Positions 24,261-35,719 of a stretch of DNA of 64,000 nucleotides are shown here, piece after piece. Both the position numbers and the translations under genes were made by a program. This DNA comes from Arabidopsis thaliana (lineage: Eukaryota; Streptophyta; Magnoliopsida; Brassicales; Brassicaceae), in the NCBI RefSeq assembly GCF_000001735.4, contig NC_003070.9:20445971-20509970 (forward strand), in the 5' to 3' direction. Positions within the stretch are counted from its first letter, which is position 1, and every line of letters starts with the position of its first letter. The notes under the pieces are model-generated. The model had not been told where the DNA came from. It searched no databases and saw only the letters and a program-made list of their open reading frames with translations.

Positions 24261-24945
24261 TAAATATTATTATTATTTTTTTTTAACTGCGATTAAATCT
24301 CTTTGTAAAAAACTAGCTTACGATAAATATGCAAATTAAAGTTTTGTGAAGTGAACCGAATCGGTTTTGGTCAAATTTATTTACTTTAGGTGAACTGGTC
24401 ATCATGCTTTTAAGATGCGCTTAATTATTGAGTCGATTCGATTTGTCGGATTATACCAAAAAAATGAATAAAATATATATCAAAATTCTTCGAAAATCAA
24501 TAGCCTAACTAAATCGAACTTATAAACATATAACCAAACTGATATAACAAAATCGAATCAAACCAAATATTTGTTCGAATAACTCGGGTAGAATATTTAA
24601 AAATCGATTAACGGAAAAATCAGAACCGTTTGACCCCTACTAACCCAACCTCGCACGCTTTTTTAAATCATTCTTATAAACCATAACCGTCGGTTTTCGC
24701 AAATTCTAACATCCGCATTTGATGCGTTTAGTCAAGAGCCTTAACATCTTTTTAGACTAGAATAACAATTAACGTATTTTACGAATGGAGTATAAAACAA
24801 TGCAATCATTGAGAAATCGCACAAGATTCAAGTGCGCAGGGTAAGCTATCCTGCGCACCCACCCAGCAACTAGGCGGAGCTTAAAACTACCGACTAAAAC
24901 CGAAGCTTTCAAAATCCATCCGTTAAAAACTGGTTTCCCGATCAA
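24261..24945. other. Upstream region of the synergin-like gene
   Basis: AT-rich. About 24340-24650 has a repeat flavour, with alternating CGAATCGGTTTTGG and reverse-type ACCAAAC/AATCGAA motifs, as in degraded non-autonomous DNA elements. The last 150 bases are the likely promoter and 5' leader of the next gene. Confidence 0.35.
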
Positions 24946-27900
24946 ATGAACGGCCTCGATTTCTTCTTCTCCCCCTCGCCAATTGTCGATACATCCACAG
25001 GAAACAACGGCGGGGATGATGATTGGGGAGATTTCGTCGACTCTTCCGATGCTTTCGATTCAGATCGCAACGGTGCTGATTCATCACATAATCGGATCGA
25101 GTCGGAGAAGAAGAGTCAGGCGAATTGGGTTACTTCTCGTGGTCCAGTGCCACTCTCTGTGTTCGGAGAAGAAGAAGAAGACGATACAGAATCAAGTGCG
25201 TCGGTTCCATCGTTTGGATTCTCATTCGATTCGTTTTCCAGTAAACGCAATGATAGCAACGGATCTGTGAATAGAGTAGTGGATTCGAATACAAATCATA
25301 CTGTTGAAATTAGTGGTTTGATCCCAAATCTGTATAGAAAGAACGGACATAGTGATAACAATCATGGGAATTCAGGTGGATTCAATGTAGATCTCTCAAG
25401 TTCGAATCGTAAAATCGAGAATTCAGCTGTTAGCTTGGAGACGAATCCTTTGAATTTGGGTACAGAAAGGTCTGTCAAGGCGAGCAATGTGCTGAATTCA
25501 AGTACTATTGAGGTCACATTGGATCCAAATTATTCAGATTTGGGATTTGCCGATAAAAGTGACGATGATCTTGATGGTTGGGAGTTTAAGACTGCTGAGT
25601 CTATGTTTGGAACTCTTGGTGGAAGTTATAAGGTATGTTGTAGATAAGCTTACGCCTTTTCTTATTGTTCTCTAGTGAGGAAATTGTACTTGTTGCGTAG
25701 AGCAATTTGTAATGTTTTGCTATTTGTATAGTTTTTTTAAGATATATTAAGGGAGATGAATCTTTACGTTGACATTTTGACATAGTCAGCAAGATGTTGT
25801 GATGCGCTTTTACATATCTGTATTCTAGCAGGAGGAACGAGAGAAAGCGGTCCAGAATACAGCGGATGTAAGTTCAGGTGTTTGGAGTTCACCTGCTATA
25901 AATGGAACAGGTCCAAATTTTGATACTGCTAAAGTAGATGCAGTTAAGTTAGTGGCTGAACGGGAAAATGGAGATGATGACCCTTGGGACAATGGCGGAT
26001 GGGAGTTTAAGGTTGCTGAAGCGAAAGAGCCAAAGCGCGATTTAACTAACAAGGTACAAGGCTCATTTCATAAAAAATATCCTTGCATTGGCAGAGGGTA
26101 CAAGCTTTACTTGTCATGTGTTTTCAGGAATCTAACGGCTGGGGGTTCGGATTTGGTTTTGAACCCGTTTCTAAACTTGAAACAACCAACTCTTTTCAAT
26201 CAAGTGTTGAGAAAGAGACGAAAAAGATGGAAAATGGCTCGATTTCCTTTCCAAGCAATGGAGATGTGAATTCTGGAGGAACTTCTTGGGCCTTTAAGCA
26301 GCCATCTTTGGAAATTGGAAACGAGAAAGAGGTAATTTCTGTTTTAATCCGCACAGGAATTGATTCTGAATCTGGATAACACATGATGTTTCTTATTTCC
26401 AACAAAAAAAAGGGCTTAACAGATATTTTGTCTGCTGGATTTGAAATGACTAGTTTTGACTTTTGATGGTATTGTTACTCTGATCTTGGGTAATCTGTCA
26501 TATCTACTAAATGTTTATAACTGACATGCTATTCATCTGTAACTTTGCTTAACCTTCGGTTGGTATATTACTACCTCGGGTTGAACATTAATTAGGTCCA
26601 AACATATAGAACTGCTGCTAAGATTTGCCTTTGTTTATATATAATTTCTTTTATTTTTTCCGAGGCTGAAACCTCTATACAAATTGTTTAGCTTAATGGA
26701 ATTGCCTTTTCACCTTCCTGATTTTGTACTTACTTGTTCTCAGGAAAAGGAAGTACAGACAGGCAAGCCCAAGGGAGTCTTGCCATTGTCCTTTTTCGAG
26801 GATGAGAAATCGGAAACCTCTGACACTTTGGTTCATGAAGATAGTTTTGTTTTAGCCAGCGATTTTCCTGTGAGAGAGAAAACTAAGGCTCCAAGTCCAA
26901 CTGTGTCCATCAGTGACTTAATATCCAGATTATACAGTCAGGTGGAGGAGAAGAATGCTGTTAATATTTTAGAAAACTCTGCAACTGCTTCTAATGAAGT
27001 AAATGGTGAGGATGATTCATGGGAATTTCAGGGCCCCAAAATGCCCATAACAGATTCAGGCATAGCAGAAGGTGCTGATGATTTTGACAGTACTTGGGAG
27101 TTTCAAGGGCCTTCTCCAGCCTTGAAAATGTCTGACGTCACAGAAGTTGTCGATGAGTTTGACGATGATTCATGGGAGTTTCAAGGTCCAACACAGCCTG
27201 TGAAAGATTCCATGTCGAGGATAGGAGATAATGGTTTGTGGGAATATAAACATAGTTCTGTCGAAAATGAAGTTGGGAATCAATCCTCTGTTCCAAATGG
27301 TTTTGGAGAATTGCATGATAAAACAGTAATTCGGATAGAGCCTAATGATTACCAAGATCTCTTTCATAAGCTGAAGATTGAATTATACCACATTGCTCTA
27401 TATCATCTCGAGAAATTAAAGGTCAGCAGACTTTTTGTGTCTGCATAACATTTTCAGAAAACTAATTTAAAAGACCTTTTCCTTCATAACATTTTCTTGT
27501 ACATCCTATCTTTTAATTTTCGTTTCATGATTTGAAATTTTGTTATTGAAGGAAGCTCGTGACAAGGCTGCGGATTCTGATGAAGTTCAAAAATGCGACA
27601 GTGAAATCGAGGTAGGTATATTCAACGTTTTCCTAAATCTTGCTTAGCGAATCATGGGAATGCTGCAAAGTCACTATAGTTATTGAATATCACAACTAGG
27701 AGACCCTTGACAGATAACTTATGAATTTAGAAGGCAATTGTCATCTGAAACTTAATTATGAGTTATTATGCAGTGGCTCCCTCCTATTTTTTTGCTAATT
27801 CCTGATATTTTTTCTTATAGGATCTGCAAAACTTGCTGAACAATGATGTTTTGATCAGTGGAGTCAACCTAGAAAGTCTTCAACCAGGATCTTCTGGCAT

Positions 27901-28928
27901 GACTGAACTTTATAAGGCTCTCCAGGAGCCAAAGTTTCGAGAACTTGATTCAGAAGATCTCCTGACAGAGAGATTGTTATCAGTTAAGTTCTGTCGGAGT
28001 TCTCGGTGCCCTGTATATTGAGATGAATGGTTTTAACGTGAAATATTTACACTGAAGAAATAATGAACATTTTTTCATAGGCAGAGAAGGACTGGAAATC
28101 AACAATCGAACTACTCAAACACGCCACACTGACCCTGAAGATCATAAACTTGGGTTCTCTTGAGCAACAGTCGAAATACGCTTCAACTTGGTTTGAAATT
28201 TCTTCGACCTGTGCTCAAGAATTGCGACATGCTGCATCCATTTGGAAGCAGGTGATTAAAAATGATGTCCAAGAAGAAATCCTATCTAAACCTCAAGGTA
28301 CCAACCATTAGCCCATTAATCCTCTTGCATTGAGGCCATTTTCATCCGTGACTTATTCTGATTCTGTGTGACCAGGGAAGAGCTATGCTCTCTCAGTGGG
28401 AGAAATTTACAGAGTAGTAAAAATTCTGAGAGCATCAACCAGATTATATAAACCGTGGATTTTATTAGCTCCAACATCATCCAATGTGTTGGCTGTTCTG
28501 GATGAGTGTTTGAAGTTGTGGTTGAGCTCTGGGCTAGTAGAAGCTCTGCTGAATAGTCATGACGATTCTGCCGATCAACTTCTAGAATCAATCAAGTATA
28601 TAAACGAAGTTGACGCTTTCACGCTCTACACGTGCATCACCTCAGCCACATCACCCACATGTTACATTTCTGGGCTAAATACTGACATAGTACCAGGTAC
28701 GCTTATTCTAGAAATTGTGTTTAGAAAGATCATATAGACCTAAATGATGCAACCGCCATGATCCGAAACTCTGAATATGCTTACTTCATTCGGATCTGTG
28801 AAGCAGGAATCAAGACGGTGGAGTGGAACGGAGAGCATTACTTGCTACCTCTTGCGAATATATGGGCCAATCTGATCAGCCGCGATCCACCGAACCTTCC
28901 TGGCCACCATTTTCCTATTGTCTCTTAG
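24946..28928 (+). CDS. Synergin-gamma-like acidic protein with WxxF motifs (At1g54920)
   Basis: Nine exons: 24946-25632, 25829-26053, 26128-26331, 26744-27421, 27552-27611, 27821-27982, 28081-28297, 28376-28696, 28807-28928, giving 891 aa. The acceptor at 25829 is a CTAGCAG tandem; the alternative gives 890. The N-terminal 530 residues are acidic and low-complexity, with repeated Trp-Phe motifs: DDWGDFVDSS, GWEFKTAES, GGWEFKVAE, GWGFGFEP, SWAFKQP and three copies of WEFQGP. The C-terminal part (about 560-891) is helical and conserved-looking, with FHKLKIELYHIALYHLEKLK and WSSGLVEALLNS-like segments. WxxF and DxF-type motifs bind clathrin adaptor ears, and the layout recalls animal synergin gamma/aftiphilin. 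A role in post-Golgi or endocytic traffic is therefore my inference; I know of no demonstrated function. Confidence 0.82.
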
Positions 28929-29593
28929 AATAAAGAAGAAACATACACTACACTCATAACTCACCCGGCAAGCTATTCTCACCGCAGAGCATTTTCGACC
29001 AAAACAAATATACACCTATACTTATTTGTTTATAATGTTTGATTTGTTTTGGTCGTTGTATTGTAATTTATATCGAATGGGTTTGGGTTTCATTAATTGA
29101 GAATATTCCCAGGTTTTACGGAGGATTTATTTTTGTATCGAACGAAGCAATAAGTCAGTATAATGATTTCATTTATTTTTACAATGTCACAGTAAAATCT
29201 TCCAACGTAATGGTGTTCTGAGGTTGCAGAGATTCACATGGAGTTGAAACAAGGAATATGCAAGCGTAAAGTGGCATCTAAATCAGAACACTTTCTAATT
29301 TTCTATGCAGGGATTGTCCATGTGCTAAACTTAAATGGTATCAAGATTGATGAAACATGTCAAAGCTGTTATGCAGCACCTGAATCTATCAATTATTTTG
29401 TGACTCTCTCTCTTTAGTATGCCTTTGATGCTAAATCCTTCCTGTGAATGTATGTGTTTTGAAAGAGCCTTTTGCAGAGAAGTAACTGATTTAGCTTACC
29501 TCATTGCAAATTGTGAGGTCTCAGCCTCATAAAGCTTCATCTGTTTCTCTACTTCAAGTAACTGTTTCCAGAGACTGTCTGTGATTAGAAGGA
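28929..29593. other. 3' region and gene-fragment tract before the LTR-derived insertion
   Basis: Contains the 3'UTR of the synergin-like gene to about 29220, then 370 bases of unclear origin. From 29505 to about 29574 it repeats part of the last exon of the GRF-finger gene (32405-32474): GAGGTCTCAGCCTCA, AAAGCTTCA, CTGTTTCTCTAC, TCAAGTAACTG. It is a partial duplicate, with no intact gene. Confidence 0.6.
29505..29574 (-). pseudogene. Fragment of the GRF-finger gene's last exon
   Basis: About 70 bp at roughly 85-90 % by eye to 32405-32474, same orientation. It sits immediately left of the LTR-derived insertion, suggesting a local duplication before the insertion. Confidence 0.7.
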
Positions 29594-29598
29594 AACCT

Positions 29599-29892
29599 TG
29601 TAACGACCGCGTCCCGCGTTCATAAAAAAGGCCGGTTTGTTTTAGGAGAAAACTAGATCATGGTCGAGGAACGGACCAAAATACTTAGTAGGAAGAACGA
29701 GAAAGTTCAAGCCGAACCAGCTAGGTGAGCTGGACAAGCTGGATGAACTAGATAGGTGAGCTAAACCAGCTGTAAGACTAGCTAGCTCAGCTAGGTGAGC
29801 TGACCGTCAGCTCGACTGAGCTCGGTGAGCTAATCAAGTACTGACCCAGCTGGGTGGTCCGGTCAGCTGACACTCGAGCTGGTGGACTGTGT
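29599..29892. repeat. Left arm of about 300-bp inverted repeat
   Basis: Inverse of 31563-31864 with few differences. It is rich in AGCTNAGCT/GGTGAGCT units, which make each arm locally repetitive as well. Confidence 0.9.
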
Positions 29893-29990
29893 AATAAGAG
29901 AGCGATTATAGAATTTAGCCTCGTAAAGGCAATTCTATGTTGAATCGCCTTTACGAGGCTAAATTCTATAATCGCTCTCTTATTACACAG
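29887..29990. repeat. Perfect 44-bp inverted repeat, 16-nt loop
   Basis: 29887-29930 (starts CTGTGTAATAAGAGAG, ends CTCGTAAAGGC) is exactly complementary to 29947-29990. It marks where the tails of the two oppositely oriented LTR units meet. Confidence 0.92.
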
Positions 29991-30974
29991 CGGAAGTCTT
30001 TCTAACCTTGGTTTAATTCTAACCAACTCTTGTACCGGTTTTATCGTCTTTGTTCCTTAGACTTAGATCGATCCTTTACTCGGTCAAGACATGCATATGT
30101 TCGCTAACCATTCTAAGCCAAACAATCGCATATTCCTTTATCCTACTTTCACGGTCAATTACCAAACGTCTATCTTAACTAATAAGCTAGATCGTTACAT
30201 ACCTTGGTCAATATGCGGATTTGATTCCTTAGCCCGTTTGTCGCCTTACTCCATTCGTTCAACGACTCGTCATCGGTCGTGAATTGATGAACCAATCCCT
30301 ATCGTTACTTAGCCATACAACCAACCAACCCCACTGGTCTAAGTACAACGATAGAGATTGGGGATCGTACGATTCCCTTGGTTCACGATGGCCGAATCAA
30401 GCTCTTGGCTTATTGGTCCATTCGTTCTCCAAACGTACGCCCCTCCGGCTACATGGTGGACGATTGAGTCCTCGGCTTATCGAACCATCCATGTTTCTGT
30501 TCCGGTCGTTTAACACTACGACCGCCCACGGTTTACTAACCGTTTATCCGTCCGGTCCATGGTGGTCGATAAAGCTTTCGGCTTAATGATCCATCCATGC
30601 GGTCCGAACGATATCCTTATCACACCCAAGGGTCCGTGGATTCATCCACTGGATCATCGTAGGCTAGCCCATGAAATCTTTCTTCCGTCGGCCTTAGGTT
30701 TGCTCGCGGGTCCAACATCCGTTTTGTCCATCGGTTCCCACAGTGGACTTTCCCGTTGTTTATCCGTCGAGTCACCCTTTGGTCTTACCGATCTCTGATC
30801 GGTTTCACCATGGCTAAGGAGATAGATACATGAAGGCGACCGCGATGTTGATCCTATATGGTGAATCACGTTCCTTACCCATTCTTGGTGCTTTCTCCCT
30901 TTATCGGTAAGATTGCATCCATGGGGGACCCTTGGGTGTGTTCGGATGCACTTATCCTTGTGCTTCCTCGAACA

Positions 30975-31155
30975 CTTTTCTCGATCCATCTCATCCGACG
31001 ATCGGTCTGTCCGACCCGTTCCGTCAGACGATCGGCCTGTCCCATCTGACCCGTCCGACGATCGGTCTGTCCGATCCGTCTGGCCGATCCGATCCGTCTG
31101 ACGATCGGTCTGGCCGATCCGATCCAACGATCGGTCTACCAGATCCGATTCGTCT
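30975..31155. repeat. GATCGGTCTGKCCGATCC tandem array
   Basis: A short-period repeat, roughly 20-25 bp per unit, of CCGTCYGACGATCGGTCTG-type units. It is self-complementary because of GATC and CGATCG cores, and lies inside the long LTR unit. Confidence 0.8.
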
Positions 31156-31562
31156 CTAAGACGAACGGTCTACCCTCTCCATCCTCTACACTCCATCGAA
31201 CCGTTGGACCGGGAGGTAGCATGCGCATCAGTTCGGTCGAGTTATACTCGCCGAGCCGCACCCCCTTTCCGACCAACAACTCTAGGATGTGTTGGGACTC
31301 CTTTAAGAATGTTTTATGGTGTTTTGGATGTTGTGAGATGATGTGAAATGCCTTGGGCGTCCTCCCTTATATAGGAGGCGAATGGATGCTTCCCGAAGCA
31401 TCACATCCGGTTCTTGCACCCTTCCGAAAGGTCACATCCGTTCTTTGCATCCTTTCGAAAGGTCACATCTGTTCCTTGCATCCTTTGGGCGATGCAACCG
31501 TTCGTTGGTACCCGCTCGACCTTACACCTTTTGGCCGAGACACCTCTTCACCCGTGAGCTAC

Positions 31563-31864
31563 CACAGTCCACCAGCTCGAGTGTCAGCTGACCGGACCAC
31601 CCAGCTGGGTCAGTACTTGATTAGCTCACCGAGCTCAGTCGAGCTGACGGTCAGCTCACCTAGCTGAGCTAGCTAGTCTTACAGCTGGTTTAGCTCACCT
31701 AGCTTAGCTAGCTAGTTCATCCAGCTTGTCCAGCTCACCTAGCTGGTTCGGCTTGAACTTTCTCGTTCTTCCTACTAAGTATTTTGGTCCGTTCCTCGAC
31801 CATGATCTAGTTTTCTCCTAAAACAAACCGGCCTTTTTTATGAACGCGGGACGCGGTCGTTACA
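31563..31864. repeat. Right arm of about 300-bp inverted repeat
   Basis: Complement of the left arm at 29599-29892. It ends CGGTCGTTACA. Confidence 0.9.
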
Positions 31865-31955
31865 AGTCTACCCCCTTAAACTGAATTCGTCCTCGAATTC
31901 GGCGGGTGAGAGATCTTGTTTACTCCCTAACTTGGGACACGGGCGTTACAAACCT

Positions 31956-32090
31956 ACTGCTTGTCGAGTTTTGCAAAAATTGGAACTGTACTATCACCGC
32001 TGGAAGCAGAAGCTAAAGCCTTGTTACGTACAATGCAGCAAATGTGGATCAACATGGAGGGTGACTATAGTTAACTTCATTATCTGATTC
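31956..32090 (+). pseudogene. LINE-type RNase H (RVT_3) fragment
   Basis: Reading from 31956, one frame gives a piece with SPLEAEAKALLRTMQQMW, closely like the SPLEAEAxALLWAxQxMW motif in the RNase H domain carried by Arabidopsis LINE ORF2 proteins and related host genes. It ends in a stop within 30 codons. No other LINE part adjoins, so this is a truncated relic. Confidence 0.6.
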
Positions 32091-32296
32091 AAGGAAAGGA
32101 CAAAGACTACAAGCTAAATAATATTGTGGCTGTTATTTAGGAATATCACAAAATGCTTAGCCCTAAATAATACAAGTTTTACAAAACGTCGATCATCTTC
32201 AATATACAGATTATAGAAACATTCATGTGGAAGATAAGTCCATTCTCAGCTTCTTCTTCTGCTTCTTCTTCTACTTCTTCTTCTCTACGGAGCTGC

Positions 32297-33701
32297 TTAA
32301 TCCCTTTGCTTGTCAACTCTCACTTCCTTAGCTACTTTCCCAGCTATCTCCACCATTTTCTTCTGCGATTTCGCCATTTCACCAGAAACTTCTTGAACAC
32401 TTGCTGCAAACTCTGAGGTCTCAGCCTCACAAAGCTTCACCTGTTTCTCTACCTCAAGTAACTGCTTCTTAAGACTATGTGCTCTATCACGAAGCGACTC
32501 TAACTGCTTGTACGAACCCGTATAGGCAGTCAACGCCTCAACATGTTTCATAGATATACTCTCGAGATAGAGCTTCTCTGACTTATATTGCTCAATAAGT
32601 ACCATCATGGAGGAGCTACCTGAATATGAGGCCTCGGTTTCACCAGATGTCGCAGCTCGTTGATGTATATGCTCAGGTTTGTTGTTAGCATTCAAAACTA
32701 GATCGCTTGTGTTCTGAGAACTACTCTCTACGGCCTCCAATGCATTACCACACAAAGTCTCCACTTGAGTATCAAGATGTTTAGGGGCAACTGAAGGGAG
32801 TACTGGCTCTTTCGTCTCAAGGCGAACCGCATCGTCATACAGTGTAATCAAATCAAATGAAGGGACAATGCCTAGCAAAAAAACAACATAAAGGAATATA
32901 AGCACTCAAATGAAATGAAAAATTGCCTAGCATCAAGAACACCGGATAATGCACACACAACAACTTTGTTTGCTGCATTCCAAAATTAGTGACTGCCAAA
33001 ATGTAAAACAACTCACTGTTGGAGACCGATCCTTGATCGTTGAAACCTGCGAAAACCGGAATCGATTCCTTTCCCACAGTGACTGGATTCACTGGAAGAG
33101 TATCAACAATTCTGTTTCCAAGAGTATTAGACTCACTAGATGAAGCTGGATTCAATTCTAATTCAACCACAACTCCAAGTCTGTTCCTTTTCACATTACC
33201 ATCAGAGTCCAACTCAGTTTCATGTAGCAAACTCTCACCATCCTCCCATTTAAAGAATCCACAATCTCCTAAACCCTAAAACAAAACAACTTTTCAAATC
33301 AGACTCTTATTGTAATGAAAAAGAGTTTCGTTTTCTTTTGTTACCTTCTTAACGCAGCAAGCAAAGTAAGAACGTTGAGTGTTTGGTCCATGAATGAATG
33401 TTACTCTTTTACAAGGCCCTGCGCCACAAGGACAAGTAGGAAGAACAGAGAGTGGCTCAGATTTGATACTTACTTGATCACACCACTTGAAATATCCACA
33501 GCTTGGGCATGTGTAGAATCTCCTGTTTGGGTTTTTCTCAGTTTTAGAAGTCACAGTGTTGCAAGGTCCGGCGTTGCAGGGACAGTGAATGTCCGGCGGA
33601 GAAGGGGCTGCGGCGGCGGTGGGTTTCGTAGTGGTTTTGAGAGGACAGTTTTTGGCCCAGTGGCCTGGTTGATGACAATGGAAGCAATCGCCACTGGACA
33701 T
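32297..33701 (-). CDS. Zinc-knuckle and double GRF zinc-finger protein (At1g54930)
   Basis: Three exons on the minus strand, 33345-33701, 33017-33275, 32297-32871, giving 396 aa. Residues 6-19 are a CCHC knuckle (CFHCHQPGHWAKNC). Two GRF fingers follow: CPCNAGPCNTVTS...RRFYTCPSCGYFKWCD (about 41-75) and CPCGAGPCKRVTFIHG...RSYFACCVKKGLGDCGFFKW (about 88-130), the second crossing the first intron. The C-terminal 130 residues are a long Leu/Glu/Lys coiled coil (SLRDRAHSLKKQLLEVEKQV). GRF fingers bind single-stranded nucleic acid in several DNA-repair and topoisomerase proteins, and the knuckle also suggests nucleic-acid binding; the plant role is unknown. Part of the last exon is duplicated at 29505-29574. 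Confidence 0.88.
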
Positions 33702-35719
33702 GGCTGATCAGAGGAAGTAATAGTCGTCGACTCGTCGTGCTCCTCTCAGATTCTCTTTTTCAAATACTTTAAGTTTTTTCTTCTTAATTTTTAAAAATTT
33801 CAAAAAAAAAAAAAAAAAAAAGGTCAAGACATTTGAGAGTAGACAAGACGGGTGAAATAGCTTTGTTCTCGATTTGGGAGATTTTTTTCTTAGTCACAAC
33901 GGTCGTTAAATCTTTACAAAAGATAACATCATCATCTCTATATAATTTTGAATAAACAAAGATAAAATTGAGTTGTAACATTAAGTTTGTTTTGCTATTT
34001 TGCCAATAGTTTTATATTCATCGTAATTTAGTGAGATTCCTCTTTGTTACAATACTTTGACATAATTATTGTTTTTTTTTTTTGACATAGTTATTGTTAT
34101 TGATGGACAAATCCAAAAATAAGCAAATTTATGGGTTCGCTAAGAATTTGCAGTTCTTTCTTTATCAAAATAAGTTTCAGCTTATATTTAAAAGTTGTAA
34201 AAAATAATTTATAACACCAAAACTAATTTTTGTTTGTTTTGGTCATAGTTTAGATTCTGTATTTCGTTTTTTATTAAGAATTTTTTAAATATAATTTTAT
34301 ATAAATTCTAAATGAAATGTGAACAATTATATATATCTATGATATTTCATATAGTGGCTTCCACTGTCTCTGTCTCAACAATAATTCTTATGTACTCTTT
34401 TAATTTATTATTTAAGATCAATAATAATTGTATTAATATTAGTATTGATGATATATAATAAGCCAGAAATGTGATACTATATGTAGACATTTGTTTTTCT
34501 CACCAAAAATAGAAGGGTCAAAACTTATAATGTTGGAAAAAAGACATGGGTTTGACATGAAAACAAATGTCGACGTGGTGTGTGGTTGCCTAGTAAGCAA
34601 CTACTTGGAATCAGGTTCATAATTCAACTATTATTGTAAGGATTAGTTTCATGACAAAATTTATTTTTCACACAGGACTGTTTTAAAAGTGGATCTTATT
34701 AGAAAACCAACGAGTATATATTCATTAAAAATAGTTAATAGAATAGTGATGATTAACATAAGAAGAAACAAACCTTTTAGTAGGGGTGAATCCGGGTGAT
34801 CAGCTGAAAAAAACAAAGGGTGAGTTTCAAATAAGTGTTTTATAACTTCTGGTAAGATTATTTTTTTAGGTAGTTTATATGCTAAAAGTAAAGAAAATTG
34901 TATTTATAAAGAAATTTTCACACAAATTTTCTTATTCAAATAATTACCAATTTTTCTTCTTCTTTATTATATGCTATAAATTCTATTTATATATTTATGT
35001 ATACTACTTAAATTCTAATCATCAAATAAAATAATACTGAACAACTACTATAATATTACTAAATTAGTAGATTTTCAATATTTTATTTTTGCTATATTAA
35101 ATAATTTGTTAACTTTCTAAAATATTACATAGATAATATGTTTCAATAATTCAAAACATTAGAAACAGTATTAAAAACTAAGGTAAATATTTTGATAACA
35201 ATTTACTTTTGAAACAGCAAAAGAATTTTTAAAAATGAAATGGGTTTTGATTTTAAATTGTAGAAGCAGAGGACATATATTAATCAAATAAAGAGTAGAT
35301 CATTCCCTTATCAAGATAAAACATAAACATGCATGAGTTGATACTTTTCTTTATATAATTTTTCCCTAAAAACAAATTATATATTCTTTTCTTCTTTTGC
35401 TAGCTATTTTCTTAATTGTGAACCAAATTATATACTATTTCATTGTATATCAATAGTTTCTTTAACCAAAAAAATAAAAACTGTCTCTATGTATATATGT
35501 AACATAATCAGACCAACCTTAAAGAGAGAGAGAGAGAGAGAGACATGTTGACTTTCCACACCAACGTGCGTCCATGCAAATGAGCCCTTTCTCTTTGCCA
35601 AACGCACACGCAGAAATCAACACATGCGTGTGCATATAAAGCTTCTGATCATACAAATAAAGATGCGTGTACAAAATTATAGGTATAGGAGCGAGACACA
35701 AGAGAAATATTACCAAAAA
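33702..35719. other. Intergenic, AT-rich
   Basis: About 2 kb between the GRF-finger gene start and GUX4. A poly-A run lies near 33803-33822, and a (GA)n tract at 35524-35543 sits in the GUX4 promoter or leader. No gene is supported. Confidence 0.5.

Larger units (their letters stand above)
29599..31950 (-). mobile_element. Ty3/gypsy LTR-derived inverted element, broken, with 5-bp target duplication
   Basis: Ends are TGTAACG (29599) and CGTTACA (31950), flanked on both sides by AACCT (29594-29598, 31951-31955). A long LTR-like unit on the minus strand, about 29938-31864, has a TATA-like box near 31370; just outside its start, at 31865-31925, are a purine-rich tract and GAATTCGAGGACGAATTC-type leader as in chromovirus-like gypsy elements. 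A much shorter copy of the same LTR lies in plus orientation at 29599-29930. No gag-pol is present, so the element is non-coding and broken. It looks fairly young because the arms and target repeats remain close to identical. Confidence 0.75.

Noticed and set aside
30284-31667. Several 60-157-codon ORFs in both strands of the LTR-derived insertion
   Set aside because: They come from the short GATCGG and AGCT repeats in locally GC-richer DNA. No retroelement protein motif is present.
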